Notes: generated from the sequence alone by a model not told the origin. Shown: positions 33,822 to 45,436, counted from the stretch's first letter. The stretch is 64,000 bases of DNA from Rotaria socialis (GCA_905331475.1 CAJNYU010000848.1:60149-124148), one strand, 5' to 3'. Numbers and translations are program-made.

Positions 33822-35372
33822 AGGGCTGATACGACCGTTTTTCGGTCCCCATCAGATTTGAATTATTTCTATCAGCTATTAATCAGGAATCGTCCTTGAC
33901 CACTTTTTTCAACTTTGTTTCCTGAAAATCGATATTGACAATTGTTTTTGCCTGTTATACCCCACAGGTATCATCGGAAACAAAATATGTTTTTTTACGA
34001 GCCAAAGATAAATGCAATTGTAGATTTAAGGGTGTTGATTAAGAATATCACAATAAGGGCTCCGACAATTCCTTTATTCCTTATAAAGCCTAAACCACTC
34101 GATTGACCATATTTTTCATTGTTTGAGCTCTCACAGACTAACAACGCGATAAAATTCGAGGAAAAATAATTTTCTTTAAGTTATCATTTTGAGTTTCTTT
34201 TCGAATCTTTAGTTTTTACATCGAAAAATATAACTTATGAAAAAAAAAGTAGGGATTCAGGTGGAAAATTTGACCCCTTCTCGCCATATTTGTCTACGTT
34301 GAGAATGAAGATAGTCTTGCCACAATGTCAAATGTTTGTTGATAAGAGTAGTTTTTCAAGCTCCATCAACTGGAGATCTAAAAAATAATAGAAAAGTTAT
34401 GAAACAGGATGAGATATTAACAACACGATTAATTTCTATAAAATTGCTGTAAGGGACTACGGCTATTAAAATATACAAAACAGTGAACTCCACAGGTATA
34501 TTGTTCATCTTGTAAAACTTAATGAACTATACATACAGTCTTTCGACTCACGAATTCGCTTCACAAGATATATGGCGGTCGTTGCACCGAGGTAAAATTT
34601 CACATAAATTTGTCAGTCAAAAAAAGGAACGGAGATCCATAATTTTTTGATGTATGCACAGTTGATTAAACTTTACAAGATGGACTATATATCAGTTGAT
34701 TTCAAAATCTCATATATAATCGTGGGTGTGGTCACCTAGAGCAATTTTATAGAAATTATTATTATTCTTAACTTTTCATCCTGTTGCACAACTTTCCTAA
34801 TATTTTTAAGGTCTCCAATCGATAGAGTTTGCAAATTTACAGTTACGATCAAAGTTTGACGTTACGACAAAACTTTCTTCATGGCAAATTATTGATGGAA
34901 AAAGTCATATATTTCAAACACGGTCAATTTTTGCCACCAAATCGACATCTTTTTTTCTAAAGGATTCATTCTTTCGGCGTCAAAAGTTCATATTCGTGAA
35001 GAACTCAATATTTTGGGTTAGTAAACATATTTTTTATTTAATTTAAAAACATTCTATTGTATAATGACCCCAACAATGAAAATTAGGGTCAAACGAGTGG
35101 TGACGACGACTTCTGAAGCAAAGTAGTTTTGAAAGTTCTTATTTGTACATTCCCAATCAGTATCTTTAAATCTACAATTACATCTGGCTTTGGCTTGTGG
35201 TAAAACAGGTTTTGTTTTCGATGATACCTGTGGGGTCACCCAGGCAAAAAAATCGTCAATGTCGATTTTCGGGAAACAAAGTTGAAAAAGTAATCAAGAA
35301 CTATCCATGATAAATAGTTGATAGAAATAATTCAAATCTGAGGAGGACTGTAAAACGGCCTTATCCACCCCC
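33822..35372. mobile_element. 1.55-kb foldback element abutting the ART-TPR gene
   Basis: The left end (GGGCTGATACGACCGTTTT, then CAGATTTGAATTATTTCTAT) is matched in reverse at the right end (GGGTGGATAAGGCCGTTTT, then CAGATTTGAATTATTTCTAT). Further inverted matches run inwards: AAATCGATATTGACAAT with the reversed TCGACATTGACGATT-like block, CCACAGGTATCATCG with the reversed copy at 35222, ATTTCTATAAAATTGCT with its reverse at 34740, and CATCTTGTAAAACTTAA with its reverse at 34665. Both arms are therefore about 750 bp, meeting near 34600. No coding frame. The right end is only about 40 bp before the conserved coding sequence of the ART-TPR gene. Confidence 0.75.
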
Positions 35373-35577
35373 TCCTCCTTGAATATGAAATACATCAATT
35401 ACTTTATAAGGTTCAACTGAAGCAGCACAGTATGATCGGGGTCTCGCAAAATGGCGCTTATTTGATCAGGCAAAAAGCCTTCAAAATTTTCTTGTCATTT
35501 GGCTGGATTCAAACGTAGATGAGTCAAACAAGTACTCTTTCAAATCAACGGATCGACTGCAGTTCATCACACAAAGG

Positions 35578-38500
35578 ATGAAAAAATTCAGTAATATGGA
35601 AGAATGCTTACATTTTTTTTCAACGGTCAAAGATAAACATGTGATGATGGTTACTAGCCACTCTTTTGCGTCACAAATCATTCCTAAGATTCATGAATTT
35701 TCAGTACTTCATTCTATCTTTATCTTCTGTGAAAGCAACGTCGTCAACAAACATTGGATTCAACAATGGCCAAAAGCAAAAGGATTTTTTACGAGAATCG
35801 ATCATATCTATGATTCAATTGAACAATCTATAAAACAACCAAATCGAGAAACAGGGATCAATTTAGTTTCAATCAATGACGATTCATCAAATCTTAATAC
35901 TAGTGAACTTGATCAATCATTTATGTACACTCAGTTATTCAAAGAGATTTTACTTGAATTAGAATATGACGAAGAAGCTATAAGAGAATTCGTTGTTTAT
36001 TGTCGCGAGCAGTACCCTGATGCAATATATGAGTTGGGTATTCTCGATAGATTTGAGAGAGAATACAGCTGTCAATCACCCGTTTGGTGGTATACTTTCC
36101 CATGTTTCATCTATGGCTTGCTGAATGGAGCTCTACGAACTCAAGAGATTGAAACAATTATCAAAATGGGATTTTTTATTAATGACCTGCATCGGAAAAT
36201 TGAGAAACTTCATTCAAACCAGATGAAAAATAACGGTGCGGAACCGTTTGTTGTTTACCGAGGACAAGGCATATCACATAAGGAATTCATAAGGATTAAG
36301 AAAAGTCAAGGTGGTCTTCTGTCATTCAACAACTTCTTATCGACGAGCATCGACCGTGATATTTCCTACCTTTATGCGGAAAGCAATAGCAACGACGACA
36401 ATCTCACAGGAGTTCTCTTTCAAATAACAATAGATCCAACTATCTCATCGGCGCCCTATGCACGTATCAACGCCGACAGCTATTTCAAAGATAATGAAAC
36501 AGAAGTACTTTTCTCGATGCATACCACTTTTCGTATTGGTGAAATTGAGCAGATTAATAAAAGTGAACGTCTCTGGCAAGTAAAACTCACACTAACAGCA
36601 GATACCGATCAGCTCCTGGCTACTCTCACCAAACGAATACGAGACGAAACTGATGGATCAACTGGATGGCATCGCTTAGGCAAATTGCTGATACAACTGG
36701 GCGCTTTTGATAAAGCTGAAGAGTTGTACTTAACATTGCTTTGCCTAGAATTAGATGAGAATCAAAAAAGGCATTTTTATCATTGTCTTGGAGTCATCAA
36801 GGATAATCAAGGTGAATATGATGAAGCAATTTCACTTTATGAGGAGGCACTCCACATATGCGAACAAACGTTACCACCGGGACATCCGATTTACGCTGCT
36901 TCCTATAATAACATCGCTTCAGTATATATTAACATGGAGAAATACCCGGAGGCACTTTCGTTTGCCAAGAAAGCCATTGAAATCTGCGAAAATGCTCTTC
37001 CTTCAGATCATCCTGACTTGGCAGCTGCCTATAACAACATCGGGGGACTGTATTTTAGAATGGGAGATAATTCAAAAGCAATATACTTCCATCAGAAAGA
37101 TCTTGAGATTCGGCAAAAAACACTACCTGTCAATCACCCAAGTTTGGCAACCTCCTACAACAATATGGGTTTACTTCACAGCAAAATGGGGGAATACAGT
37201 AAAGCACTTATATTACATGAAAAAGCGCTGGATATTCGTAAAAAGACATTACCTTCAAACCATCAGGATTTGGCTCAGACTTTTCATAACATCGGTTCTG
37301 TGTATGAAAATATGGAACAGTACTCGCATGCGCTTTCTTTTTATGAACAATCCCTAACCATCCGTGAAAAAGCACTGCCTCCATACCATCCCGATCTGGC
37401 TGTTTCTTACAGGCATATCGGTTTGACATATAGTCATTTGGGAGAATACTCAAGAGCTCTTTTCTATCAGAAGAAAACACTTGAAATTCGTGAGAAAATA
37501 CATGGGCCAAATAATTTGGATTTAACTATCCCTCTCAATGATATTGGTTCGCTATATGATAGTATGGGGGATTACTCGAAAGCACTTTCATTTTATGAAC
37601 AAGCTCTTCGAATCAGCCGAGATGCATTACCTCCAAATCATCCTGATTTGGCTTCTACTTACAATAACATTGGTCTAGTATATGACAATATGGAGAATTA
37701 CTCGCAAGCGCTTGAATTTCATGAAAACGCAATTAAAATCCGAGAAAACATATATCCTTCAAATCAACGCAGTTTGGCTATCTCTTATAATAACATTGGT
37801 AGAGTTTATTACAGAATGGCAGAGTATGCCAAAGCACTTTTCTTTCATGAAAAAGCACTTGACATCCGTCAAAAAACGCTGCCTTCCAATCATATTGATT
37901 TGGCTTCTTCCTACAACAATATCGGTTCAGTGTGTGAAAGCATGGGAGAATACTGCAAAGCACTTTCATTTTATGAACAAGATCTTGCTATTAGCGAGAT
38001 GTCTCTGCCTTCAACCCATCCTGACTTAGCAAATGCTTTAAACAATATAGGTTCTGTTTATGCGAATATGGGAAACTACTCAAAAGCACTTGAGTTCAAT
38101 GAAAAAGCACTTGACATTCGTCAACGAAATTCGCCTCCAGATCATCTAGATTTGGCTACTTCATATAATAACATTGGTTCAGTATATCAAAGCATGAAAG
38201 ATTATTCGAAAGCAAGATCATTTTACGAACAATCTCTTAAAATTTGTCAAAAAAGTCTACCACCGAATCATCATGATCTTGCCAAGGCGTACAACAATAT
38301 CGGTTTGATCTGCCAACAAATGGGAGAAAATTCGAAAGCAATATCATTTCTTCAAAAAGCACTTGAAATCCATGAAGGAGCTAAGCATTCATACCATCCT
38401 AGTTTGGCAACTTGCTACAACAACATTGGCTTGGCTTATAAGAGTATGAACGAGTATCCAACAGCATTATTGTATCATAAAACAGCAGTAGAAATTCAAG

Positions 38501-38829
38501 AAAAAGTCCTACCATCAAATCATCCAAATTTATTGATATCATACAACAATATCGGCTCAGTTCATGAGAAAATGGGAGAAATTCGAGAAGCCCTACTTTA
38601 TTATGAAAAGATGCTTGTGATTCAAAAAGAAACTGTGGCTCCAGATGATTGTGACTTAGCTGTCTTATACGGTAAAATGGGAGTCCTTTACAGTAACATT
38701 GAAGATTATTCCAAAGCGTTTTCATATTTGGGATGTGCTATTAAAATTGCCGAACAGTCACAATATTCTAATCAAGTAGATCTACGGCTATATCAAGATA
38801 CATTATTACTTGTAAAAGAAAAACTTTAA
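35578..38829 (+). CDS. NAD(P)-arginine ADP-ribosyltransferase-like protein fused to 16 kinesin-light-chain-type TPRs
   Basis: 1083 aa from the first ATG, with no intron. Residues about 90-340 form an ART domain of the R-S-E class: Arg228 in VVYRGQG, Ser-Thr-Ser 255-257 in FLSTS, and Glu307-Thr-Glu309 in DNETEVLF, the ExE pair of arginine-specific enzymes, so catalysis looks possible. From about 390 to the end come sixteen 42-residue TPRs of the SYNNIGSVYxxMGEYSKAL...FYEQAL..LPxNHPDLA type, which bind partner proteins. Known ARTs move ADP-ribose from NAD to arginine; the target here is unknown. The frame stays open upstream to 35410 and encodes family-like sequence (KWRLFDQAKSLQNFLVIWLD) but has no ATG there. 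The true N-terminus must lie in an upstream exon or was lost. An in-frame TAA is at 35407 and the foldback element ends at 35372. Such ART-TPR fusions are abundant in bdelloids. Confidence 0.85.
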   Translation: MKKFSNMEECLHFFSTVKDKHVMMVTSHSFASQIIPKIHEFSVLHSIFIFCESNVVNKHWIQQWPKAKGFFTRIDHIYDSIEQSIKQPNRETGINLVSINDDSSNLNTSELDQSFMYTQLFKEILLELEYDEEAIREFVVYCREQYPDAIYELGILDRFEREYSCQSPVWWYTFPCFIYGLLNGALRTQEIETIIKMGFFINDLHRKIEKLHSNQMKNNGAEPFVVYRGQGISHKEFIRIKKSQGGLLSFNNFLSTSIDRDISYLYAESNSNDDNLTGVLFQITIDPTISSAPYARINADSYFKDNETEVLFSMHTTFRIGEIEQINKSERLWQVKLTLTADTDQLLATLTKRIRDETDGSTGWHRLGKLLIQLGAFDKAEELYLTLLCLELDENQKRHFYHCLGVIKDNQGEYDEAISLYEEALHICEQTLPPGHPIYAASYNNIASVYINMEKYPEALSFAKKAIEICENALPSDHPDLAAAYNNIGGLYFRMGDNSKAIYFHQKDLEIRQKTLPVNHPSLATSYNNMGLLHSKMGEYSKALILHEKALDIRKKTLPSNHQDLAQTFHNIGSVYENMEQYSHALSFYEQSLTIREKALPPYHPDLAVSYRHIGLTYSHLGEYSRALFYQKKTLEIREKIHGPNNLDLTIPLNDIGSLYDSMGDYSKALSFYEQALRISRDALPPNHPDLASTYNNIGLVYDNMENYSQALEFHENAIKIRENIYPSNQRSLAISYNNIGRVYYRMAEYAKALFFHEKALDIRQKTLPSNHIDLASSYNNIGSVCESMGEYCKALSFYEQDLAISEMSLPSTHPDLANALNNIGSVYANMGNYSKALEFNEKALDIRQRNSPPDHLDLATSYNNIGSVYQSMKDYSKARSFYEQSLKICQKSLPPNHHDLAKAYNNIGLICQQMGENSKAISFLQKALEIHEGAKHSYHPSLATCYNNIGLAYKSMNEYPTALLYHKTAVEIQEKVLPSNHPNLLISYNNIGSVHEKMGEIREALLYYEKMLVIQKETVAPDDCDLAVLYGKMGVLYSNIEDYSKAFSYLGCAIKIAEQSQYSNQVDLRLYQDTLLLVKEKL

Positions 38830-39520
38830 TTATGTATAATTGACCAAAGTTCGAAATAACCTTCAGAAAAACATGATGCTATAAAAACAATATTTAGCAG
38901 TGACTTGAAAAATAAGGAGTTGTCTCAACAGAATATTGGTGCTAGTTTAGTAAAAATAGCAACGATAAGATTAATGATAAACATTGCAAGTAAAATTTTC
39001 TTTTTCATCCTGGTCACTCACAAAATATATCCGAAGAAACGTAAAGCAACACAACCGAGATCACTAGAAAAATAGCACAGATATCAAAGAGAAATTTTCT
39101 GTCAGTACTTTCGTATTGCTACTCCTTGAGATATGGGTGCGAGCAGAAGAGCTGCGTTGGCAAGAATAAAACCTGTCCATAAGTAAATTCCTTTCATTCA
39201 TAGTTTCTTTTATTAAGTTCTATCTTTATCCACTTTGTTGTCACTTATGCATGTATATTAAATATTCTAGCAATTTTTTCTTACATCAAATCTTATCTCT
39301 GTGTTCTATGGTCTACAAGATAAATAGGGGTAATATATCACACAACAGAAAAGGTAAGGTATATATGTATACATATCAGTAGATGCACACCTTTAAATAA
39401 CTGTCGATCTTATATGATAAGAGTAAAAAAATATTTTTAGAATATAGTTTTCATATTAGAAATTACTAAATTGCTTAGAAGCGCTGATTGCAATTGATAG
39501 ATTCTAAGCTACGAATACAC
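38830..39520. other. Intergenic stretch; possible micro-ORF
   Basis: The minus strand at 39102-39197 can encode 31 residues (MKGIYLWTGFILANAALLLA and on to IRKY) that look like a membrane helix, followed out of frame by another hydrophobic stretch. There is no independent support. Nothing else is seen. Confidence 0.25.
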
Positions 39521-40771
39521 ATGACAGATACTTACTCTCATTTGGTCGATCAATACCATACTGATGGTTTTGTTGTACTTCGAAATGTGGTTGATGCTCG
39601 TTTAATAGACGAATGTCGGCAACATATAGAATTTTTACAATCGAAATTTCCATCGATACCAGGAGAACATTTACATCATCCTATCATGCGGAATGATCCA
39701 TTTTGGGTTCGTTTGGTAAGTGATCCACGTCTATTGGATTTAGCTGTTTTATTCGGTTCACCTTTTATTGAACCCGATGGTGGTATTGCCTTGTTTTCAT
39801 CTCATTATTTTTGCAAACCAGCAAAAACAGGAATGTCGGTTCTTTGGCATCAAGACGGTAGAAATAACTTTGTTTTACTGCTATGCAATCTGACTCGGCA
39901 GCTTCATCTATATTTAGGTTCCTATTGGCCATTGAAACCTATGAATGTTTTAACAATGTGGTTAGCCATCGATGAGAGTGATACAGAAAATGGATGTCTT
40001 CGAGTGGTTCGTGGCAGTCACCAAGAAGAATTGGCCAAATTAACTGATGATGTTTCAGTTCAGAATGTTCTTGGTAGTTACACTCATCGAGATGAAGATA
40101 TTGATCAAGAAAAAATCGTTGACATCGTATTGAAACCTGGTGGTAAGTAAATTTTCCTATGCGAATGACTCAAATCAGTATTATAGCTTATTGAGCGATG
40201 ATTCGTAAATGAAAACTATGACAGAAAAGGAAATGCATTAGGTTAGAGTAAATATTTCAATTACAAGTTTATTTTCACTAAGAACTAATTATAATTATTT
40301 GTATAGACACCTTATTGTGCCATTTGTATATGTTTTGGGTTTGTTCATAGATATTAGTATCCATCATCCAAATATTGTTCACGGCTCTAATGCCAATACA
40401 AGTGATCGACGGCGATGTGGATTAACAATCAGGTATAAGAAAAAAATAGACTGTTTTCTACGAGATCCTATTATCATTGTTGCAGATATATAGCACCAAC
40501 CACCAAATGTGTTGACGAAAAACAACCAGTGATGATGATGATGGGCTCACCGATAGAAGGCATTAATCATTATCGAAGTTGGCCTAAATATCGCATTGGT
40601 TATGATTTTCCATTCGACGGATGTGAACAGTGGAACGATCGACGTCGTATTGAACCTGATGATGAATTGTACTTTGAGAGAACAGATTATACTCAAATGG
40701 ATCAAGAGATTGAAAATGAAGTTATCGGTTTTATTGCGCAATTAGGAGGGAAAACAGTACAACAACAATGA
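39521..40771 (+). CDS. Phytanoyl-CoA dioxygenase (PhyH) family protein
   Basis: Exons 39521-39857, 39918-40142, 40351-40432 and 40486-40771 join in phase (introns 60, 208 and 53 nt) to 309 aa. It is an Fe(II)/2-oxoglutarate-dependent oxygenase of the PhyH fold. The N-terminal YHTDGFVVLRNVVD is the typical opening. The first iron ligands are His110 and Asp112 in SVLWHQDGSYWPL, created exactly at the first splice junction; the distal His198 is in HHPNIVHGS; an Arg in DRRRCGLTIRY should bind 2-oxoglutarate. The first intron is 60 nt without a stop, so an unspliced frame adds 20 residues inside the active site and is not the real protein. The substrate is unknown; PhyH relatives hydroxylate fatty acyl-CoAs or secondary metabolites. 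The start is the ATG at 39521, right before the conserved N-terminus. Confidence 0.88.
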
Positions 40772-42488
40772 GCCTACTGATTTTTCAGACTGTTCTAATA
40801 CAAAATGAGATTATTATTGATTTCAAAATAAACTGACAATAAACGATAATTGAATAATATGCGAGCACAAGTGGATTTCCCAGAGCGATACTTTTTTATT
40901 TCAAACAATTCAGCCAACGAACGTAATTCTAGTTCAAACAAAATGCTCACCTTGAAATTATAGAGAATGATGCAACAGAGAAAAATACCTTTGTCAAACT
41001 CGAGAGCTTTTAGAGGGTGTTGGTATGGATTTTTTGTTTTCGTTTGCACTGATTAACGCATCCACTCGCACCCTATTTTTCGTTTTTTGATCTTTGTAAT
41101 AATATTTCTCGTTCTTCCCTTGTAGAAATTCTGACGATCTTTCATTCTTAATTTCTTGTGATTTTTTTTCTTCTTATAATCATTAACATTCACATCTTAC
41201 TTTGTTTTGTTGTAGCATGCCATAGAAACTGAATGAATTTATTCAGCAGAAAGAAATCGAATGTGAGAAAAGAAAAGAAAAGAACCTTTATTCAAGGTTA
41301 TTTCTTCAGAAGACTTTCAAACGTTAACGAATCAGAAAATTTGATTGCTTGTTTGCAATACAGAAACAAAAAAAATTTCCGGTCGTCAATAAATTGTTAG
41401 CGGATCATACACGACTAAAACGCGCAACACATATTCTCATTCAAAACTACTTTCTTTGTTAAGTAAGCTGCTGAGATCCCTTTTTATTTTTGTCTGAGTT
41501 TCAACTGTGAAATCTTATTGTTCCCGCAAGAAGAAGAAAACAAGCCGATTGATTTACTTGATGGAATTCTGGCAGAGAAAGACTTTTAAAAATCCTTGAA
41601 TTCAGGGACTCCGATTAGGGGGACAGTCCCCCGCAAAATTTAAGAAATAAAGTTGTTTCTGCGAAAATTTTTCCTAGATTTTGGGTTACTCGAAAAGTCT
41701 TGGTTGCAGTACGTCTGTGTACCGCCAATTAAAATGTTTTTTTTTGTCTAGTAAAAATGTTGTTTTATGCATCCTATTGTTAAATGAACATTCTCGTTCT
41801 GCAGTTATTCGTTTCTACTGGTGGCTCCGCTGTTCATTTTCTATTCGTGCCAGAAAATCTTTAATTTCTACCTTTTATTTCTGTCGAAAAATCTAGCCAT
41901 TCTATTTATTTCTGCCAGAAAGTTCACTCCACTCTATTTGTTATTTTATTTCTGACTGAAAGTCTATTCAGTCTATTTGTAATTTCTTGCAGAAACTTTA
42001 TTCATTCTAGTTGTTAGTTCTGGCAAAAAGTCTAGCCTTTCTATTTTTTTATTTCTGCCAGAAAGTTCACCACTTTGGTGGGTCTTCTGTATCTGTCTAT
42101 TTGATACGCAATCCCATGTCGTTGAAGCCGTAGATATCTTCTATAATCACTTAGTTTCCGAATGTTGAATTTTATCAAAGATGGCGCCATAAAATTAGTT
42201 GTTCGCTAATAAATAACCAACAGAAAAATGAAGAATGCTATAGTAGCTAGAGAATGCGTTATGGAATAATTATTCAGATTTTTTTGAACTGCAATTACTG
42301 TTTCTAGACTAAACATATTGAATTAGAAGAAAAAAAATCTATGTTAGATGATGATATTATAAATCAAGGATGTTCTTTTTGACGCATACTGTCTGCCAGA
42401 AAAAATACTTTCTGCCAAAATTTAGCCCCCCTCACTTCGAAAAGTAACCGGGAACCATGCTTGAATTATTTCTTTCTTGCAGAAACTA
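40772..42488. other. Intergenic stretch holding a probable repeat element (41617-42437)
   Basis: From about 41840 to 42075 a unit of about 60 bp (TTTCTGCCAGAAAGT...TCTATTTGTT) is repeated four to five times in degenerate form. The stretch begins with TTAGGGGGACAGTCCCCCGC, AAAATTT and ends with a reversed GTGAGGGGGGCTAAATTTTGG, so the whole may be one inverted-repeat element of about 0.8 kb. It ends about 50 bp before the next gene's start. Confidence 0.4.
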
Positions 42489-43124
42489 ATGTATCCAACA
42501 GTAATTTATCGGATTGATTCACCTGCTACAACGCCAACGTGTATTTATGTTGATCATCATGAAACATCGACATCCACGCGACAGCCTTACCACATATTAG
42601 TGACCACCAATAATAGAAATGACGCTGCAACGTCGGATACAAGAGCGATTCGTCGTGAATTAAATCAAATCAAGCATGATATGAAAGAATTAAAACGACA
42701 GCAAACATCACCAACGTTCTTAATGGTCAAACAAGACTATTCGAATGATGTGTCTTCAACCAGTACCTCATTTTCATCCAATAATCAAAACAAGTTATCC
42801 TCGCAAAATCCATTCTACTGTTGTAATGAATACCATCACATTGTTGAAGAACAAACTTATGCTGAACGCCCAATGTTGAGACCAAAGACCGGTACCACAG
42901 TTTATCAGGACAGTTACAAACCTGTATCTTCATCTCCATCACCTATCGGCTACGTTTGCTATCCAGTGTACTCGGAGCGACCGGCAACATTGAAAGAGCT
43001 ACAAAAGCGAATTCCATCATTATCACCTGCTATTCAAAATCGTCCACGCTGGATACCAACATCGGCTAAAAGTAATTATTCAAATCGACGATGGAACCTC
43101 AGTGTACATCATCCGGAACCGTGA
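42489..43124 (+). CDS. Unrecognised disordered protein, 211 aa
   Basis: One open frame from ATG at 42489, just after a good acceptor (TTTCTTTCTTGCAG at 42482), so an upstream coding or untranslated exon is likely. The protein is polar, rich in Ser, Thr, Pro and Tyr, with a short predicted coiled coil (DTRAIRRELNQIKHDMKELK) and a C-terminal basic Pro-rich part (IQNRPRWIPTSAKSNYSNRR). There is no signal peptide, membrane segment or known domain. The codon pattern and length suggest a real gene of unknown, probably lineage-restricted, function. Confidence 0.5.
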   Translation: MYPTVIYRIDSPATTPTCIYVDHHETSTSTRQPYHILVTTNNRNDAATSDTRAIRRELNQIKHDMKELKRQQTSPTFLMVKQDYSNDVSSTSTSFSSNNQNKLSSQNPFYCCNEYHHIVEEQTYAERPMLRPKTGTTVYQDSYKPVSSSPSPIGYVCYPVYSERPATLKELQKRIPSLSPAIQNRPRWIPTSAKSNYSNRRWNLSVHHPEP

Positions 43125-43573
43125 ATATCGATTATGAAAATATCGATCAATTCATAGACATGTCGCTTTAAAATCGTTGGCATTGACGAATGTTTTAATA
43201 AATCAATCCTCTCCGATATCTAGAAATCTAATTTCTTTTAAAGATTTTTCGATTAGAGTGCACATGAGCATGATTCACTTTTTTTTTAAAATCTACGTAA
43301 ATCCACGTCTATATACACGCTCACACCCTCAAGAAGCTACTTCCGAAATATGAATACTCATAAATATTCTCGAAACAATTGCCAATTTACGCTAATTCAT
43401 CATCTTTCAAAGCGATATTAAAAGCAAAACGTAAGCGAATATTTTGATAAGCTGAGAACAAGGTTACAATAAATGATATTTGTCATTCAGGATCACAGTT
43501 ATATTATAATATAGCGAGTTCATCGATTGTGTTGTATCCATTGGTAAAGCAGAATTCCGTTCCACGTAATGAA
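43125..43573. other. Intergenic stretch
   Basis: No gene or clear repeat seen between the disordered-protein gene and the convergent membrane pseudogene. Confidence 0.3.
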
Positions 43574-44253
43574 CTATAACGAACCTGAAAGCTCTCCATA
43601 GATAGGCAGTAATGATGTTACAACGTACAAAGCAGTATTACGTGTGAGTTTTTCGTAGCGATATTCAGTTGGAGCGTACTAAGCAAAATAATTCTCATAC
43701 GATATTGTTTTATTTATTTCTTCGAGAAACATACTATTCATAAGCGTACCGCTTAGTGCCGTTGATAAGAATCTTCATGGTATCGAGCTATCCAAAGTAG
43801 ATAATGTCACTGATGGGATTGCTGGCAGAACAAAATCAATGGGAGGTGATGATCCATTGTATTGTGTATAGTATTCAAGATGGCTACTGAGAGGCGTAAC
43901 ACAATTTGGTGAAATAAGAAGCATTCGAGAGTTGACAAGCACAAACCGTCAAGTGGTAAACAACCAACAACAAGTCCCGGTAAAATAAGATCAGATGGAC
44001 CGATACGTAACAGTCTTTGACATGCATCTGAGGCAGCACAATTGCAAGTGATATTGCTGTAAATACGAGGTAATTCTTCGGCAGTTTGCTTCCATTTGTG
44101 AAGAAACTGCATCCACATAGTTTGGCCGATAATGATATAGGAAAGTACAGGAATTAGCCATGGCATCAAATAGCTCAATGGATTACTTTCAAAACTTTGC
44201 CCAGTAAGAATTTCAGCTTTACACATATATTCATTATCTGTATCTGTTAGCAT
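43574..44253 (-). pseudogene. Decayed multi-pass membrane protein with Cys-rich ectodomain
   Basis: The minus strand reads a hydrophobic stretch (LMPWLIPVLSYIIIGQTMW), then CNCAASDACQR, then IGPSDLILPGLVVGCLPLDG and STLECF, a Cys-spaced extracellular module that I associate with a large bdelloid-specific membrane family (from memory, not checked). A frameshift near 43912 moves the frame to SPNCVTPLSSHLEYYTQY and PPIDFVLPAIPSVTL. In-frame stops follow at 43775-43777, 43679-43681 and 43574-43576, with coding-like sequence between them (FLEEINKTISYENYF, ALYVVTSLLPIYGELSG). Upstream at about 44610-44750 an ORF ends in another helix (LLSTILIVSVAVVLIVYL) that may be its earlier exon. The gene is therefore inactivated. 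Confidence 0.6.
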
Positions 44254-45082
44254 GTTCGTATCAATACCGAATGCACATCGACCTCAGTGAAAGCAAACGA
44301 AATTAATTTAATATAAAAATGGATATTGAAATTTCTAAATTTTCGAATCTCTACTAAGCACTGTCATGAATTTATCTTTTACTTACAAATAACATCCATA
44401 GTCGATCGTTTGTTAGATTTGATAGATATTGAATTCTTCTTGTTGTTCGCATTTTTCTGGCAATCTACTCATAAATGCTTCAATACATTGATTTACCAAA
44501 GTTGTCATAAGTTTGAGTTTTTCAGCTGAAAAAGTTCGATTAATAACAATTCGCGCTGTTTAAAATATTGATAACTCGATCTTAAATTTCACAAATACAC
44601 AATGAGTACCACTGCGACTGAAACGATAAGAATCGTACTCAATAGCGTCATACAAGTGACAGAATGATTAAAATTACTGCAAAAGTCAAGAAGCAAATTT
44701 CTTTGATTCTCGCAAGTAATTTCGTTATTCACAATGATTTTATGTTAACGGTATATACAATCAACATACGCTTTTTTTGCTTTGTCGATTCCTCACTGTA
44801 GGCAACGAAATATTGATCGTTGTAGAATACATCTATGAGGGCATTTTTGGTTATAATCTGCGCAGAAAATGTGTATCAAAGTGTATGTGCATGCAGTTAA
44901 AATATTCTCATCATAAAAACACTTCGGAAGGCAATCAAAAAAAATGAATATACTTTCACAATTTTACAGAATTTTCAAGAACATCAGGTAGAAACTGAAC
45001 AATTGACTGCGGAAAATATTTGATATTTTATTTAAATATTGCAAATAAAAATCTTGTTTTTATCTGCATTTATTAATTACCG

Positions 45083-45436
45083 CTAACAGCCATGACGAGG
45101 TTTAGAAAAAAGCATAGAATTGTAATTTTCTTCTCTACATTTGTCGATCAATTCAGACAACAATTCATTCTTAAGAAACGTATACTAATTAAAGGGAAGT
45201 TTTTATTTTAGTAGAATTACTAACTTTCCCTTTTGTTTTTGTCGATATCGAATCAATACAGATTTGCACAAGCATTCGAATAATAAAGAAAATACCGCTA
45301 TCTGAATAAAGCACAGATAAATATCTACATTCGCATCTTCTCTACTTGGAAAAAATGAAAACAAATTATTTTCCGTTTTCACGTAGTACAGTGAGCAAGT
45401 AAATGCGAAGAATAAAACATACATCACGCTATGCAT
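45083..45436 (-). CDS. Small two-helix membrane protein or C-terminal part of a larger one
   Basis: Exons 45436-45221 and 45184-45083 join in phase 0 to 105 aa, with helices SVMYVLFFAFTCSLYYV and VDIYLCFIQIAVFSLLFECL, then a basic linker IRYRQKQKGK and a polar tail ELLSELIDKCREENYNSMLF ending in Cys. The joining intron would be only 36 nt, which is short for this window. An acceptor (CCTTCACAG) directly before the first exon means the gene may continue upstream, but the stretch up to the ART remnant at 45.6 kb shows no further exon. Function unknown. Confidence 0.35.

Noticed and set aside
36755..38725. Several frames on both strands inside the ART-TPR gene
   Set aside because: Periodic shadows of the 126-nt TPR repeat.
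39102..39197. 31-aa minus-strand micro-ORF with a membrane helix
   Set aside because: Too short to separate from chance without expression or conservation data.
39858..39917. In-frame 20-residue insertion in the PhyH protein
   Set aside because: It has GT and AG ends, is 60 nt long and would disrupt the HxD motif context; it is an intron without stops.
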